Assembly: GCA_965216025.1 (NCBI GenBank)
Contig: CBDCEX010000018.1
Span: forward strand, 806,001 to 870,000
Direction: 5' to 3'
Source of the DNA: JADFQT01 sp965216025
GTDB taxonomy: Bacteria > Chloroflexota > Dehalococcoidia > Lucifugimonadales > UBA3495
DNA length: 64,000 nt
Both the position numbers and the translations under genes were made by a program. Under the pieces are notes generated by a model that was not told where the DNA came from, ran no database searches, and worked only from the letters and a program-made list of their open reading frames with translations. Numbering within the stretch: the first letter of the stretch is position 1; each line of letters opens with the position of its first letter. This document shows, piece by piece, positions 31,652-40,455 of the stretch.

Positions 31652-34600
31652 ATGCGCCGGTTATCACTCCCTACTCCCACTGCGCTTACCCCTTCCTTTA
31701 TGCTGCTGCTGGCCATTCTGGCGGTAGCCCTGGCGCTGCGCCTCTATGGCATCAACTGGGACTCCGGGTTCGGCTTCCACCCCGACGAGCGGTCCATTTA
31801 CATGCGGGCCGGCTGCATGTACAACGTGCTCACCGAGGCTATAGGATACCAGTCCTGCCTACGGGAGTTTCCGGCAATGGAGTCGGGAATACCGAGCCTG
31901 AAGACCTTCTTCGATGCCGAGCGCAGCCCCCTTAATCCCCACTGGTTCCCCCTCGGCAGCGTGCTGATTTATGTTCTGGTGCTATTCCGGTCGGTAATCG
32001 AACTGTTCACCGACATCAGCGCGCTGGACATGCGATACGTCGGCCGCCCTCTGTCGGCTTTATTCGACGTGGGAACGGTTTTCATGGTCTTCCTTTTGGG
32101 CCGGAAAATGTTCAGCCCGAGAGTGGGTCTTCTGGGGGCGGCCTTCACTGCTTTAGCGGTTATTCACATACAGAGCAGCCATTTTTACCGGCCGGAAACC
32201 TTCTCTGTTTTCTTTTTAATGGCCAGTTTCTGGGCCATGCTCCGGATGGTGGAGCGGGGGAGGCTGCGCGACTCGCTGCTGCTGGGGGCCCTGGTGGGTT
32301 TGGCCATGGCTCCTAAAGTAAGTGTGCTACCGCTGGTGCTGCCGCTGGGGTTGGCCTACCTCTGGCGAGTCCTGGACTCTTGTGGAGGCCGTTGGTCGGC
32401 CATTACCCTGGAAAAGGTCCAGGGACCCTTCGCCCATGCCTACGCGGCCGGTGCAGTGGCGCTGGCGGTGTATTTTGTTCTGACTCCCTACGCCCTGCTG
32501 GATTTCAATTCCTTTATTGGGGATCTGGTTGCCCAGACCGACATGGCCCGGCAGGCCGGTCTGTGGCCCTTCACCTATCAATACGTCAATACTCCGGCCT
32601 TCAGCTATCAAATACATCAGACCAGCGCCTGGGGCCTGGGAATCTCTCTCGGCATAGTTGCCTGGCTCGCCATTCCCTTTACCGCTGTAATGGTCTTCCG
32701 GCGGCAAAGGAGCCGCCGCTGGGACCTGCTTTTGCTGGCCTGGGTGGTTCCCAACTTCCTCTTTCTAGAATCTTTTGAGGTTAAATTCCTGCGATACCTC
32801 TTCCCGCTGATGCCTTTCATGGTGCTGATGGCGGCGCGGATGCTCTGGTGGTTGGTGGACGCGGCCCGGAGCGCCTCTCAATCGTCTAGCGCCTCCCGAT
32901 CATTTCAGCAGTCGGAAACTTCGGCCCCCTGGCTGGAGTTCCTGGGCTGGTTATGGGCTCGCCTGAGCAATAGTCGCGCCTGGCCTGGCCTGGCCCTGGC
33001 GTTAATGGTTTTGGTATTAGCCACCACCGCCTTCTACGCTTTAGCCTTCGAGCGGGTCTACGCCCGAGATCATCCCGCCGTCGCCGCGTCTCGCTGGATG
33101 GAGCAGAACATACCGTCCGGGACCGCGGTGGTGAGCGATAATCACTGGGATGAGTTCGTGCCGGGGATTCACCGCTACGATGTATGGCAGTTTCCGGTCT
33201 ACGAGCCGGACAGCCGGACAAAAATGGAGGACTTGGCCCGGGGTTTGGCCCGGTCGGAGTACCTGGTCTTTTACAGCAACCGGCCCTACGGAAGCGTGGC
33301 CAGACTCCCCGAGCACTTCCCGCTCAGCTCCGGTTACTACCATCAATTATTTCAAGGCGACCTGGGCTATCGCCTGGAGCGGAGCTTTACATCCTTCCCG
33401 ACGTTTTTGAAGGTTTCCTTTCCGGATGACCCCTTTGAACGAGCCGGGCTTCCTCGTCCCCAAGCGTTGACTCCCGATGAGGACTCCGGCTTGAGGCTGA
33501 ACCTGGGCTACGCCGACGACAATGTGGTGGGTTACGATCACCCCCAGGTCTTGCTGTTCCGAAACTTGGAGAAGAAGCCGGAAGATGATCTGCTCCGGCA
33601 GCTGCTGGCCCGGGGAAGCGCCCAGGACCGGGCGGGCCGGGCTGTTTCGGCCCAAGCCGGGGAGAAGGGAGAGCTGGGTCTGATGCTTTCCGAGGAGGAT
33701 CGGGCGGCGCAACGCGCGGGAGGCACCTGGTCTCGCATCTTCGACCGGGGCAGCTGGACCAACCGATTCCCGGTTCTGGCCTGGCTGCTGACTATCGAGC
33801 TGGGATATCTGATTACCCTTCCGCTAGCCATGTTTATTTTCCGCCCTCTGCCGGACCGGGGCATCGTCCTGGCTAGGATATTGGGAATCCTGCTTATTGG
33901 GTACTTTGCCTGGTTGTTGGTCAACCTGGATTGGCTGACTTTCTCAAAAGGGGCCATTTTCATAGGTGGTCTGGTAGTCGGTCTGGGCTCGGCGATTACC
34001 CTGTTTTTCAACTGGCGGGAGATTATTGGGTTTGTCAGGGAGCGCTGGAAGCTGTTGCTGCTGGCCGAAACCCTGTTTCTCCTGGTATTTCTGGCTTTTG
34101 TATTGGTGCGGGCGGCCAACCCGGACTTGTGGCATCCCTTCCGAGGCGGGGAAAAGCCCATGGAGCTGGCCTACCTCAGCGCGGTGGTGCGGTCCACTAC
34201 TCTGCCTCCCTACGACCCGTGGTTCGCCGGCGGATACTTGAACTACTATTACTGGGGATACTTCCTGGTTTCCCTGCCGATGCGAGTAACGGGCATTGTT
34301 CCCACCACCGCTTTTAATTTGGCGGTACCCCTGTTTTTCGCGCTGACTTTTACCGGCGCTTTTTCCCTGGTTTACAACCTGACGGAGGGCATTCGGCGCT
34401 CTAGGGGTCCAGGCGCCCCGAGGGATGGTCCAGGGGCAGTGGCGGAGCCGAAGGCTCCCCTGGTCCCCAAGGTCGACCAATCGGACCAGGACGGCTCCGC
34501 CAAAGCTGAATCCGGGCCCGAATCCGGGCCCGAATCCGGACCGGAATCCGTGGATGAAAGGCGCTCCAGGTTCGCCGCCATCTTGTGGAGCCCCATCGGC

Positions 34601-36352
34601 GCCGGTCTCCTGTCCGCGACGATGGTCGCGGTGATCGGCAATCTGGACGGCATGGTCCAGCTAGTGCAGGGTGCCTGGCATCGCCTGTTTCGCCCGGAGC
34701 AGGCCCTGTCCATGTTCGACTTTTGGCGAAGCAGCCGCATGATTCCCCCGCTGGACCAAATTGACGGGTCGCCCCTGGCCTTCTGGCTTCCCGCAGATCA
34801 GATACCGGGATTTACCGACGTTTCCTACCACATCACAGAGTTCCCCTTCTTCACCTTTCTTTTTGCCGACCTCCACGCCCATATGATGGTGATTCCCTTT
34901 ACCCTGCTGGTGATAGGGTTGGGAGTAGGTCTGGCGGTGGGGCTGAGAAACTCCGGATGGCTCTGGACCCTAATCGCCTCTACCGGGTTGGCCCTGGGAT
35001 TGGGAAGCCTATGGGTGATAAATAGCTGGGATTACCCTCCTTATCTGGTGCTGGTATTAACGCTTTTGGGCTTGGCGGCATATGGCCGAAAGGCTACACG
35101 GACCAAAAACCTCGCCTGGTTCGGCCTGCTCTCGGTAGGAGTGATAGGGCTCAGCGTGCTCCTCTTCCTGCCCTTCCATCAAACCTACGAGACCTTCAAC
35201 GCCGGAATCGCGGCTTCCAAGTGGCGCACCCCGCTGGACCGTTACCTGGTTATTCACGGCCTGTTCCTGTTCGTAGCGATAATCTTCCTGTTCTACCGGG
35301 GCCGGCAATTCCTGGCCCCCATGTTTAGAACTCTATTTGGTCAAGGAGCCATGGCTGGCTCAGATGGGGTCTTGACCGCGGGAGATCGGCTGCGCTTGGC
35401 TTATTTGGGTATCGGGCTGGCGGCGGCGGTTTATCTGGCCTTGGCCGGCTACTGGACCGCGGCCATATTGCTGCCCTTGGTATTGCTGACCGGACTGGCG
35501 CTGATGGCGGAGTTGGGCCGAGAAACTCAGGACGAAACCCAGGATGGGCTGTTTGCGGCTATTCCCTTAATTCTTTTGGGGATGGCCCTGTCCATTGGCA
35601 TAGGGGTTGAATTTGTGCGCCTTAACGGCGACATTGGCCGGATGAATACCCTGTTCAAGCTGTATCTGGAAGGATGGGTTCTCTTCAGTTTGGCCGCTGG
35701 ATATATGCTTTGGTATCTGGGCGACCGGGGATGGTTGTCGCGGATTTGGAGCCGGGATCGCTGGGGGGCGAAACTGGCTTGGACAGGAATTCTAGCGGTA
35801 TTGCTGGCTTCCAGCCTGGTCTACCCGGTCCTGGGCACCAAAGCCCGGGTCAATGACCGCTTTGGGGATACACCCGTGTCGCTGGCAGGTACGGCCTACA
35901 TGGAGCAGGCGGTTCATCAGGAAGAAGGCCGGTCGTTGCAACTAAAGTGGGACCTGGAAGCCATCCGCTGGCTCCAGGACAACGTGGAAGGTTCGCCAGT
36001 AATCCTGGAGGCTCACCACCATCAATACCATTGGACCTCGCGGGTCGCCGGCTATACCGGTTTGCCGACCGTGCTGGGCTGGCCTTGGCACCAGATTCAA
36101 CAGCGCACCCCCTACGCTGATGCGGTTCAGGAGCGCTCAAGGGATATCAGGGAGATTTATAGCACAGCAGACGTCGGTCGGGCCCAGGAGTTGCTAAGCA
36201 AGTACGAGGTCGAGTACATCGTGGTAGGCGAATTGGAGCAGGCCCACTACCCGGGGTCGGGCCTGCTCCAATTTGAGCAAATGGTTGGGAAAGAGTTGGT
36301 ATTTCCTGTGTTTCGCAACCAGGGGGTGAACATTTATCGGGTTTTATGGTAA
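31652..36352 (+). CDS. 1566-residue GT-C type and YYY/DUF2298 fusion membrane protein
   Basis: Very large multi-spanning membrane protein. Residues 1-470 look like a GT-C (PMT/ArnT-like) glycosyltransferase: about ten membrane helices and an early FGFHPDERSIYM loop with the DE pair, then a soluble part (470-690) with VVSDNHWDEF. From about residue 700 the DUF2298/YYY domain starts; residues 850-870 read PWFAGGYLNYYYWGYFLVSL, giving the family its name. Also DLHAHMMVIPFTLLV and the C-terminal EAHHHQYHWTSRVAGYTGLP. Residues 910-970 form a polar insert with ESGP repeats. Usually the two halves are found as separate or neighbouring genes, so this is a fusion. A role in lipid-linked sugar transfer to envelope glycans or proteins is inferred. 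Two small membrane-associated genes follow. Confidence 0.88.
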   Translation: MRRLSLPTPTALTPSFMLLLAILAVALALRLYGINWDSGFGFHPDERSIYMRAGCMYNVLTEAIGYQSCLREFPAMESGIPSLKTFFDAERSPLNPHWFPLGSVLIYVLVLFRSVIELFTDISALDMRYVGRPLSALFDVGTVFMVFLLGRKMFSPRVGLLGAAFTALAVIHIQSSHFYRPETFSVFFLMASFWAMLRMVERGRLRDSLLLGALVGLAMAPKVSVLPLVLPLGLAYLWRVLDSCGGRWSAITLEKVQGPFAHAYAAGAVALAVYFVLTPYALLDFNSFIGDLVAQTDMARQAGLWPFTYQYVNTPAFSYQIHQTSAWGLGISLGIVAWLAIPFTAVMVFRRQRSRRWDLLLLAWVVPNFLFLESFEVKFLRYLFPLMPFMVLMAARMLWWLVDAARSASQSSSASRSFQQSETSAPWLEFLGWLWARLSNSRAWPGLALALMVLVLATTAFYALAFERVYARDHPAVAASRWMEQNIPSGTAVVSDNHWDEFVPGIHRYDVWQFPVYEPDSRTKMEDLARGLARSEYLVFYSNRPYGSVARLPEHFPLSSGYYHQLFQGDLGYRLERSFTSFPTFLKVSFPDDPFERAGLPRPQALTPDEDSGLRLNLGYADDNVVGYDHPQVLLFRNLEKKPEDDLLRQLLARGSAQDRAGRAVSAQAGEKGELGLMLSEEDRAAQRAGGTWSRIFDRGSWTNRFPVLAWLLTIELGYLITLPLAMFIFRPLPDRGIVLARILGILLIGYFAWLLVNLDWLTFSKGAIFIGGLVVGLGSAITLFFNWREIIGFVRERWKLLLLAETLFLLVFLAFVLVRAANPDLWHPFRGGEKPMELAYLSAVVRSTTLPPYDPWFAGGYLNYYYWGYFLVSLPMRVTGIVPTTAFNLAVPLFFALTFTGAFSLVYNLTEGIRRSRGPGAPRDGPGAVAEPKAPLVPKVDQSDQDGSAKAESGPESGPESGPESVDERRSRFAAILWSPIGAGLLSATMVAVIGNLDGMVQLVQGAWHRLFRPEQALSMFDFWRSSRMIPPLDQIDGSPLAFWLPADQIPGFTDVSYHITEFPFFTFLFADLHAHMMVIPFTLLVIGLGVGLAVGLRNSGWLWTLIASTGLALGLGSLWVINSWDYPPYLVLVLTLLGLAAYGRKATRTKNLAWFGLLSVGVIGLSVLLFLPFHQTYETFNAGIAASKWRTPLDRYLVIHGLFLFVAIIFLFYRGRQFLAPMFRTLFGQGAMAGSDGVLTAGDRLRLAYLGIGLAAAVYLALAGYWTAAILLPLVLLTGLALMAELGRETQDETQDGLFAAIPLILLGMALSIGIGVEFVRLNGDIGRMNTLFKLYLEGWVLFSLAAGYMLWYLGDRGWLSRIWSRDRWGAKLAWTGILAVLLASSLVYPVLGTKARVNDRFGDTPVSLAGTAYMEQAVHQEEGRSLQLKWDLEAIRWLQDNVEGSPVILEAHHHQYHWTSRVAGYTGLPTVLGWPWHQIQQRTPYADAVQERSRDIREIYSTADVGRAQELLSKYEVEYIVVGELEQAHYPGSGLLQFEQMVGKELVFPVFRNQGVNIYRVLW

Positions 36353-36399
36353 TAATAAAGGCAGGCCCACCCCTTTTCCTATTGGAACAAAGCTTCAAC

Positions 36400-36699
36400 A
36401 TGGATACCGTGGATAAAATCGCTCTAATTCGGGATATTTTTATTATTGTAAACTCGGGCGTTTTTATTATCATATTGATAGGGCTGGGTGTGGTGGCGTT
36501 TCGGGTATACCGGCAGCTTTACCCCTCGGTGCTGCGAACATCCCGGAACCTGGAGGAAGGCTCAGGTATCCTACTTAGCCTGGTGTCCCAGCCGATGAAC
36601 CTCATCGGGTCGGCTCTGGAGATGATAAATCGCGTTTGGGGACTGGTTGAGAATTTCAAAAATCGGGAGCGGAGGAATGACGATGACGAGCAGCAATAA
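36400..36699 (+). CDS. Small single-pass membrane protein
   Basis: About 99 residues from ATG 36400 (the frame is open back to 36346). One membrane helix, residues 13-35 (IVNSGVFIIILIGLGVVAF), then an amphipathic segment and a charged tail NFKNRERRNDDDEQQ. No family recognised, though short proteins of this type with a DUF948-like look often precede YtxH genes. It overlaps the YtxH-like gene by 23 bases, indicating a pair. Confidence 0.7.
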   Translation: MDTVDKIALIRDIFIIVNSGVFIIILIGLGVVAFRVYRQLYPSVLRTSRNLEEGSGILLSLVSQPMNLIGSALEMINRVWGLVENFKNRERRNDDDEQQ

Positions 36700-36925
36700 A
36701 TTAATTACGGGCCTGGTGGCGGGCGCTCTGGCTGGAGCGGTGGCGGGGATTTTGTTTGCGCCTAAACCCGGCCGGGAATCGCGGGAAATAGTTGGGGCCA
36801 AAGCCGAAGAGATCCGCAGCAAAACGGGCGATTACATTGGGACGGTAAAGGAGAAGATCAGGAGGAGTCGGAGCGCGGACAGCGTGGAAGAGCCTTCGGA
36901 AAACGGGGTGCAAACCTACACCTAG
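36677..36925 (+). CDS. YtxH-like protein
   Basis: 82 residues from ATG 36677 with GGAGCGGAGGA upstream. NKLITGLVAGALAGAVAGIL then FAPKPGRESRE is the YtxH signature: a Gly/Ala-rich membrane helix and the LFAPxSGxETR-like motif. A short amphipathic helix follows (KAEEIRSKTGDYIGTVKEKI). Family members are small envelope or stress-linked proteins without known biochemical activity. Confidence 0.85.
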   Translation: MTMTSSNKLITGLVAGALAGAVAGILFAPKPGRESREIVGAKAEEIRSKTGDYIGTVKEKIRRSRSADSVEEPSENGVQTYT

Positions 36926-36965
36926 GTCTGCCTTGGTGGCTGCTAAAGCCTTAGATGGTGTGTGA

Positions 36966-37020
36966 GTAGTCATTCCGAGCGAAGCGAAGCAATCTCCATT
37001 TCCGAGATTGCTTCGTTGTT
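36966..37020. repeat. REP-like repeat with inverted arms
   Basis: TCATTCCGAGCGAAGCGAAG then CAATCTC, and GAGATTGCTTCG as the inverse arm. GAGCGAAGCGAAGCAATC recurs at 62478-62495. Common dispersed bacterial repeat type. Confidence 0.75.
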
Positions 37021-37151
37021 GGCGGGAAGCGCACTTCTCATCATGACTATGTCAGGGCCTTTTCACACCAGCTTTTTTGGTAGCCAAGAGGGAGTTGCGA
37101 ATAACAAGACAACTATCCTGGATTGACCTGACCCAGATACGAAACACCAAC

Positions 37152-37185
37152 AAATAAGCCGGCCCGGCGTCGGCTTATTTTTATT
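37152..37185. terminator. Bidirectional terminator after pheA
   Basis: Perfect stem AAATAAGCCG / CGGCTTATTT around a 9-base loop, with T-rich sequence on the plus side. It lies at the 3' end of the minus-strand pheA. Confidence 0.8.
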
Positions 37186-38014
37186 CTGGTGGGTTCCACC
37201 GGGGGTAGGACCCCAAGATTTTCAGCATGCTGACTTTTTGTGCGACTGCGTCCAGCGCATCTTTGACCAGCGGATCCTGGCGGTGACCCTCACAGTCAAT
37301 CAGGAATATGTATCGGCCCAGCGATTCTTTGGTCGGGCGGGACTCGATTTTAGCCAGATTGATGTTCCTGCTGGCGAACTCCCCCAAGGCTTCATGCAAT
37401 ACCCCGGGTGAGTCCTGGTCGAAAGAAAAGCAGAGGGAAGTTTTGTCCCTTCCGGTGGGAGGGTGGTCCTCGCCGGCCAGAACCACGAACCGGGTAACGT
37501 TGTTGGGATTGTCCTGAATGTTCTGCCCGATGATTTCCACGTCGTGCAATTCGGCGGCCCGCCGGGGCGCGATGGCTGCCGCCGGAAGCTCGCTGTTCCG
37601 CATGTCGGTTACCGCCGCCACCGTGCTCAGAGAGGCGCCCTGCTGGGCCTGAGGAAAGCGCTTTTCCAAAAAATCGCGGCATTGGGCCAGGGCTTGAGGA
37701 TGGGAATAAATAACCTGGATGTCTGGAAACTGGGTCCCCGAAAGGGCCAGCAAATAATGCTGAATGGGCAGGACTATCTCATCCCTGATGGACAGTCCGG
37801 GCTGGCTGATGAGCAGGTCCAAGGTGAAGGTAACCGAGCCTTCCATGCTGTTTTCTATGGGTACCACTCCCTGTTCCGTCAGTCCGGAGGATACCGCCTG
37901 GCCAATGGCCGCTATGCTGGGAAAGGGCAGCAGTTCGGCCTGGGAATCGTATTGGAGAGTGGCCTCTTCGGTGTAGGTTCCCACCGGACCCAGAAAGCCG
38001 ATTCGCTTGCCCAT
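37181..38014 (-). CDS. pheA: Prephenate dehydratase
   Basis: 277 residues, stand-alone (no chorismate mutase domain). Catalyses prephenate to phenylpyruvate. N-terminal periplasmic-binding-like fold with GPVGTYTEEAT and VVPIENSMEGSVTFTLDLLI; NNVTRFVVLAGE holds the essential TRF. The C-terminal ACT domain reads NINLAKIESRPTKESLGRYI, the ESRP site for phenylalanine feedback. The start lies two bases from the TrkA gene's stop, so it appears to be the last gene of a minus-strand run. Confidence 0.97.
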   Translation of the reverse strand: MGKRIGFLGPVGTYTEEATLQYDSQAELLPFPSIAAIGQAVSSGLTEQGVVPIENSMEGSVTFTLDLLISQPGLSIRDEIVLPIQHYLLALSGTQFPDIQVIYSHPQALAQCRDFLEKRFPQAQQGASLSTVAAVTDMRNSELPAAAIAPRRAAELHDVEIIGQNIQDNPNNVTRFVVLAGEDHPPTGRDKTSLCFSFDQDSPGVLHEALGEFASRNINLAKIESRPTKESLGRYIFLIDCEGHRQDPLVKDALDAVAQKVSMLKILGSYPRWNPPE

Positions 38015-38016
38015 CG

Positions 38017-38676
38017 CTAAACCCCAGTCAAGGCATCGTACAGGCTCTGTTCCTCGTCGGCGACGGTTACCGCCACCACCTCATCCAGGCCTTCCAATAC
38101 TAGATTAGAGGCGGCCAGCTCCGCCTGATTGCGCTTGACCACCAGCGATACGAAACTGTGAGGCGGCAACTGAATTTCCCCCAGCCTCTTCCCCACCACG
38201 GCAGCGTCCTCCGGTATGGATACACTAACCAATTCGGTGTCTGGCACCTTGAGGTCCAATAGGTGGATCATGGGGCGACCCGGTACTCCTCCCTCCAGGC
38301 CGGTTACCGCCAGGTGGGTCGCATTGACCACCACGTCCACACCCAGGAAGTGGAAAACCGACTCGTTCTTCGTATCGGTCACCACCGCCATGGTCCTGGG
38401 CACCTGAAAAGTCTCCTTGGCCATTTGGCAGGCCACCAGATTGGTCTCATCAACCCCAGTTACCGCCGCCAGGATGTCGGCACGACCGACCCCGGCCGAT
38501 TGCAGGACCCGCTGGTCGGTACCGTCTCCGCAAAGCACCACGCTGCCCAACTCATCGTAAAGAAGCTGGCACCGGGAACGGCTCTTTTCGACCACCAGCA
38601 CTTCATGTCCAGCGGCCAGCAGCGCCTTGGCCAGGTGGTAGCCGACACCGCTGCAGCCTATGATGGTAACGTACAT
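38017..38676 (-). CDS. TrkA-type K+ uptake regulatory protein
   Basis: 219 residues: RCK-N Rossmann domain (IIGCSGVGYHLAKALLAAGH then EVLVVEKSRSRCQLL) and an RCK-C domain from about residue 135 (VSIPEDAAVVGKRLGEIQLP). NAD(H)- or ATP-binding gating subunit for TrkH/KtrB channels. One of three TrkA-type proteins in this cluster, all in the same direction. Confidence 0.9.
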   Translation of the reverse strand: MYVTIIGCSGVGYHLAKALLAAGHEVLVVEKSRSRCQLLYDELGSVVLCGDGTDQRVLQSAGVGRADILAAVTGVDETNLVACQMAKETFQVPRTMAVVTDTKNESVFHFLGVDVVVNATHLAVTGLEGGVPGRPMIHLLDLKVPDTELVSVSIPEDAAVVGKRLGEIQLPPHSFVSLVVKRNQAELAASNLVLEGLDEVVAVTVADEEQSLYDALTGV

Positions 38677-38682
38677 CCCGGT

Positions 38683-39087
38683 TTAGCCTTCAATCAGCTG
38701 ACGTGTTTCATCGTAGAGACCAGAGGTGGATGTACCGATAACCTTCAATCCGAGGCCGGTGTAAAGCTGCTGTAATTGGGGGTTTTCCAGCCGGCAAATC
38801 ACGATTCCCACGTTGAAGATGTGTTTGGCAATCTGGGCTACCAGCACATTTTGGTGGTCGTGGTCAGAAATGGCCAGAAAAACTTCGGTGATCTCGATAT
38901 CGCCTTCCTGCAAGTAATCCTGCATCAGAGGCTCGGTAATCCAGACTCCTTGTACCTGGTATTCTCTGCGGAGGCGTTCCAGAGCATCAGCGTCATCGGT
39001 CAGGACGGTTACCAGGTGACCTGCCTGCCTCAGGTAGGTCACCAGCAGGTCGGTCAGAGTACCGCACCCAAAGATCATCGCCTCCAA
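38683..39087 (-). CDS. Half-size TrkA-N (RCK-N only) protein
   Basis: 134 residues, only the nucleotide-binding half: MEAMIFGCGTLTDLLVTYLR and TVLTDDADALERLRREYQVQ. The glycine motif is altered (GCGTLT for GxGxxG), so nucleotide binding may be changed. It may pair with the adjacent full TrkA; there are six bases between them. Confidence 0.82.
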   Translation of the reverse strand: MEAMIFGCGTLTDLLVTYLRQAGHLVTVLTDDADALERLRREYQVQGVWITEPLMQDYLQEGDIEITEVFLAISDHDHQNVLVAQIAKHIFNVGIVICRLENPQLQQLYTGLGLKVIGTSTSGLYDETRQLIEG

Positions 39088-39091
39088 ATCG

Positions 39092-39544
39092 CTACCGGTT
39101 AGAAGGAGGTGGAGTTAGCGGCGGCTCCCGCCAGAATAGGATTTGGCAAGGGGCGTGGTTCAAGAGGTAGGATGCGGTGGAGCCTAGGAGGTTTTGCCCG
39201 AAACGCCGGCGGTAGGGAAGGCCCAGAATGATCATCTCCATGTTTCGATCCTCGGCTTCCAGGGCTATGGCCGGACCGGCGTGCCTGGCCTGCAGCAATT
39301 GCGCCTGCACCCGGCACTTCTCTTCAGCCGCTATGGCCTCTATTCGGGAGAGAACCTGTTCCCCCCGCGGGTTATCCTGAACAAATTCGGTGTTCAGGGA
39401 AAACTCAAGGGGAATCTCCGAAATATAGACCGAGTGCAGTTCCGCCTTGTTCTGTCTGGCTAGATGGCAGGCCCACCGGAAGGCGTCCTGACTGGCTCGA
39501 ATGCCGTTGACCGGCACCAGGATCCGCTTATCGGTTGGTCGCAT
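39092..39544 (-). CDS. Universal stress protein family (UspA)
   Basis: 150 residues. KRILVPVNGIRASQDAFRWA at the start and IILGLPYRRRFGQNLLGSTA then SYLLNHAPCQILFWRE at the end match the UspA fold; the ATP-binding G-x2-G-x9-G-(S/T) pattern is partly kept (GLPYRRRFGQNLLGSTA). Four bases separate it from the TrkA half. Usp domains are known to accompany K+ systems as nucleotide sensors. Confidence 0.88.
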   Translation of the reverse strand: MRPTDKRILVPVNGIRASQDAFRWACHLARQNKAELHSVYISEIPLEFSLNTEFVQDNPRGEQVLSRIEAIAAEEKCRVQAQLLQARHAGPAIALEAEDRNMEMIILGLPYRRRFGQNLLGSTASYLLNHAPCQILFWREPPLTPPPSNR

Positions 39545-39731
39545 GAATGACGCCTGCTCTTCCTAATTTCTGCCCGTCATCAAAGCGGGCGTTCTCAGGG
39601 GCTTTTGTAGGGGGAACTTTTGAAGGGGCATTATAATTAGAAATCTGGTGTAAAACAACCGGTTCGGACCCCGATATTGGCCCTGACCGTGTCCCTGACC
39701 ACGTATCTGACACTTACAATTGCCGGGGCGC

Positions 39732-40421
39732 CTAATCTGCGGCTATTGGTGGGAGTTCCTGGGCGAATCCGTGGAGCTTGCTGATCTGCTCGTTCTTTCC
39801 CGCTACCAAGAGTACGTCTCCAGGAGCGATTTCCTCGAACTTGGACGGGTTGAGAATGTAACTGCGTCCCCGTCGAATCGCCAGAACCGCCACACCGAGC
39901 TTGCCTTGGGAGCCCAATTCAGCGGCATCCAGCGTTCGTCGCAGCATCCCTTCCGGTGGACGGACCTTGCTGATGCCCACATTGGGCGCCAACTCCATAT
40001 AATCCAGGATCCCGGCGTTGAAATCCACGTGGGCCACTCGGCGGGCGCTTTCCATCTCGGGGTAAACTACCTTATCGGCGCCAATGCGCTCCAGGGTTTC
40101 CCCATGCAGTTCATTGGCGGCCCGGGAGATAATAAATGGGATGGCCAAGCTCTTGAGCAGAACCGTTACCAGGATGCTGGCCTGAATATTATCACTGCCC
40201 AGGGCGACGATCCCCACATCGAAATCGGCGACGCCCATCTCTCTGAGCACCGATTCTCTGGTGGCGTCGGCTCTAACGGCGTAGGTGACCTGCCCCAGCA
40301 TCTCCTGGATTTTAGCTTCGTCGGTGTCCAGGGCCAGGATGTCGTGCCCCGCTTGATAAAGTTCCCGGGCCACGGTGGCGCCGAAGCGCCCCAAACCTAT
40401 TACACAAACTTGCTTTTTCAA
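39732..40421 (-). CDS. TrkA/KtrA-type K+ channel regulator
   Basis: 229 residues: RCK-N (VCVIGLGRFGATVARELYQA then GHDILALDTDEAKIQ) with an intact GxGxxG, and RCK-C (ISKVRPPEGMLRRTLDAAEL). This copy directly follows TrkH by 34 bases, so it is the likely main gating partner (KtrA-like). A gap of 187 bases separates it from the Usp gene. Confidence 0.93.
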   Translation of the reverse strand: MKKQVCVIGLGRFGATVARELYQAGHDILALDTDEAKIQEMLGQVTYAVRADATRESVLREMGVADFDVGIVALGSDNIQASILVTVLLKSLAIPFIISRAANELHGETLERIGADKVVYPEMESARRVAHVDFNAGILDYMELAPNVGISKVRPPEGMLRRTLDAAELGSQGKLGVAVLAIRRGRSYILNPSKFEEIAPGDVLLVAGKNEQISKLHGFAQELPPIAAD

Positions 40422-40455
40422 CGGCTACTCCCGGACTGCTCCCGAACTACTCCCG

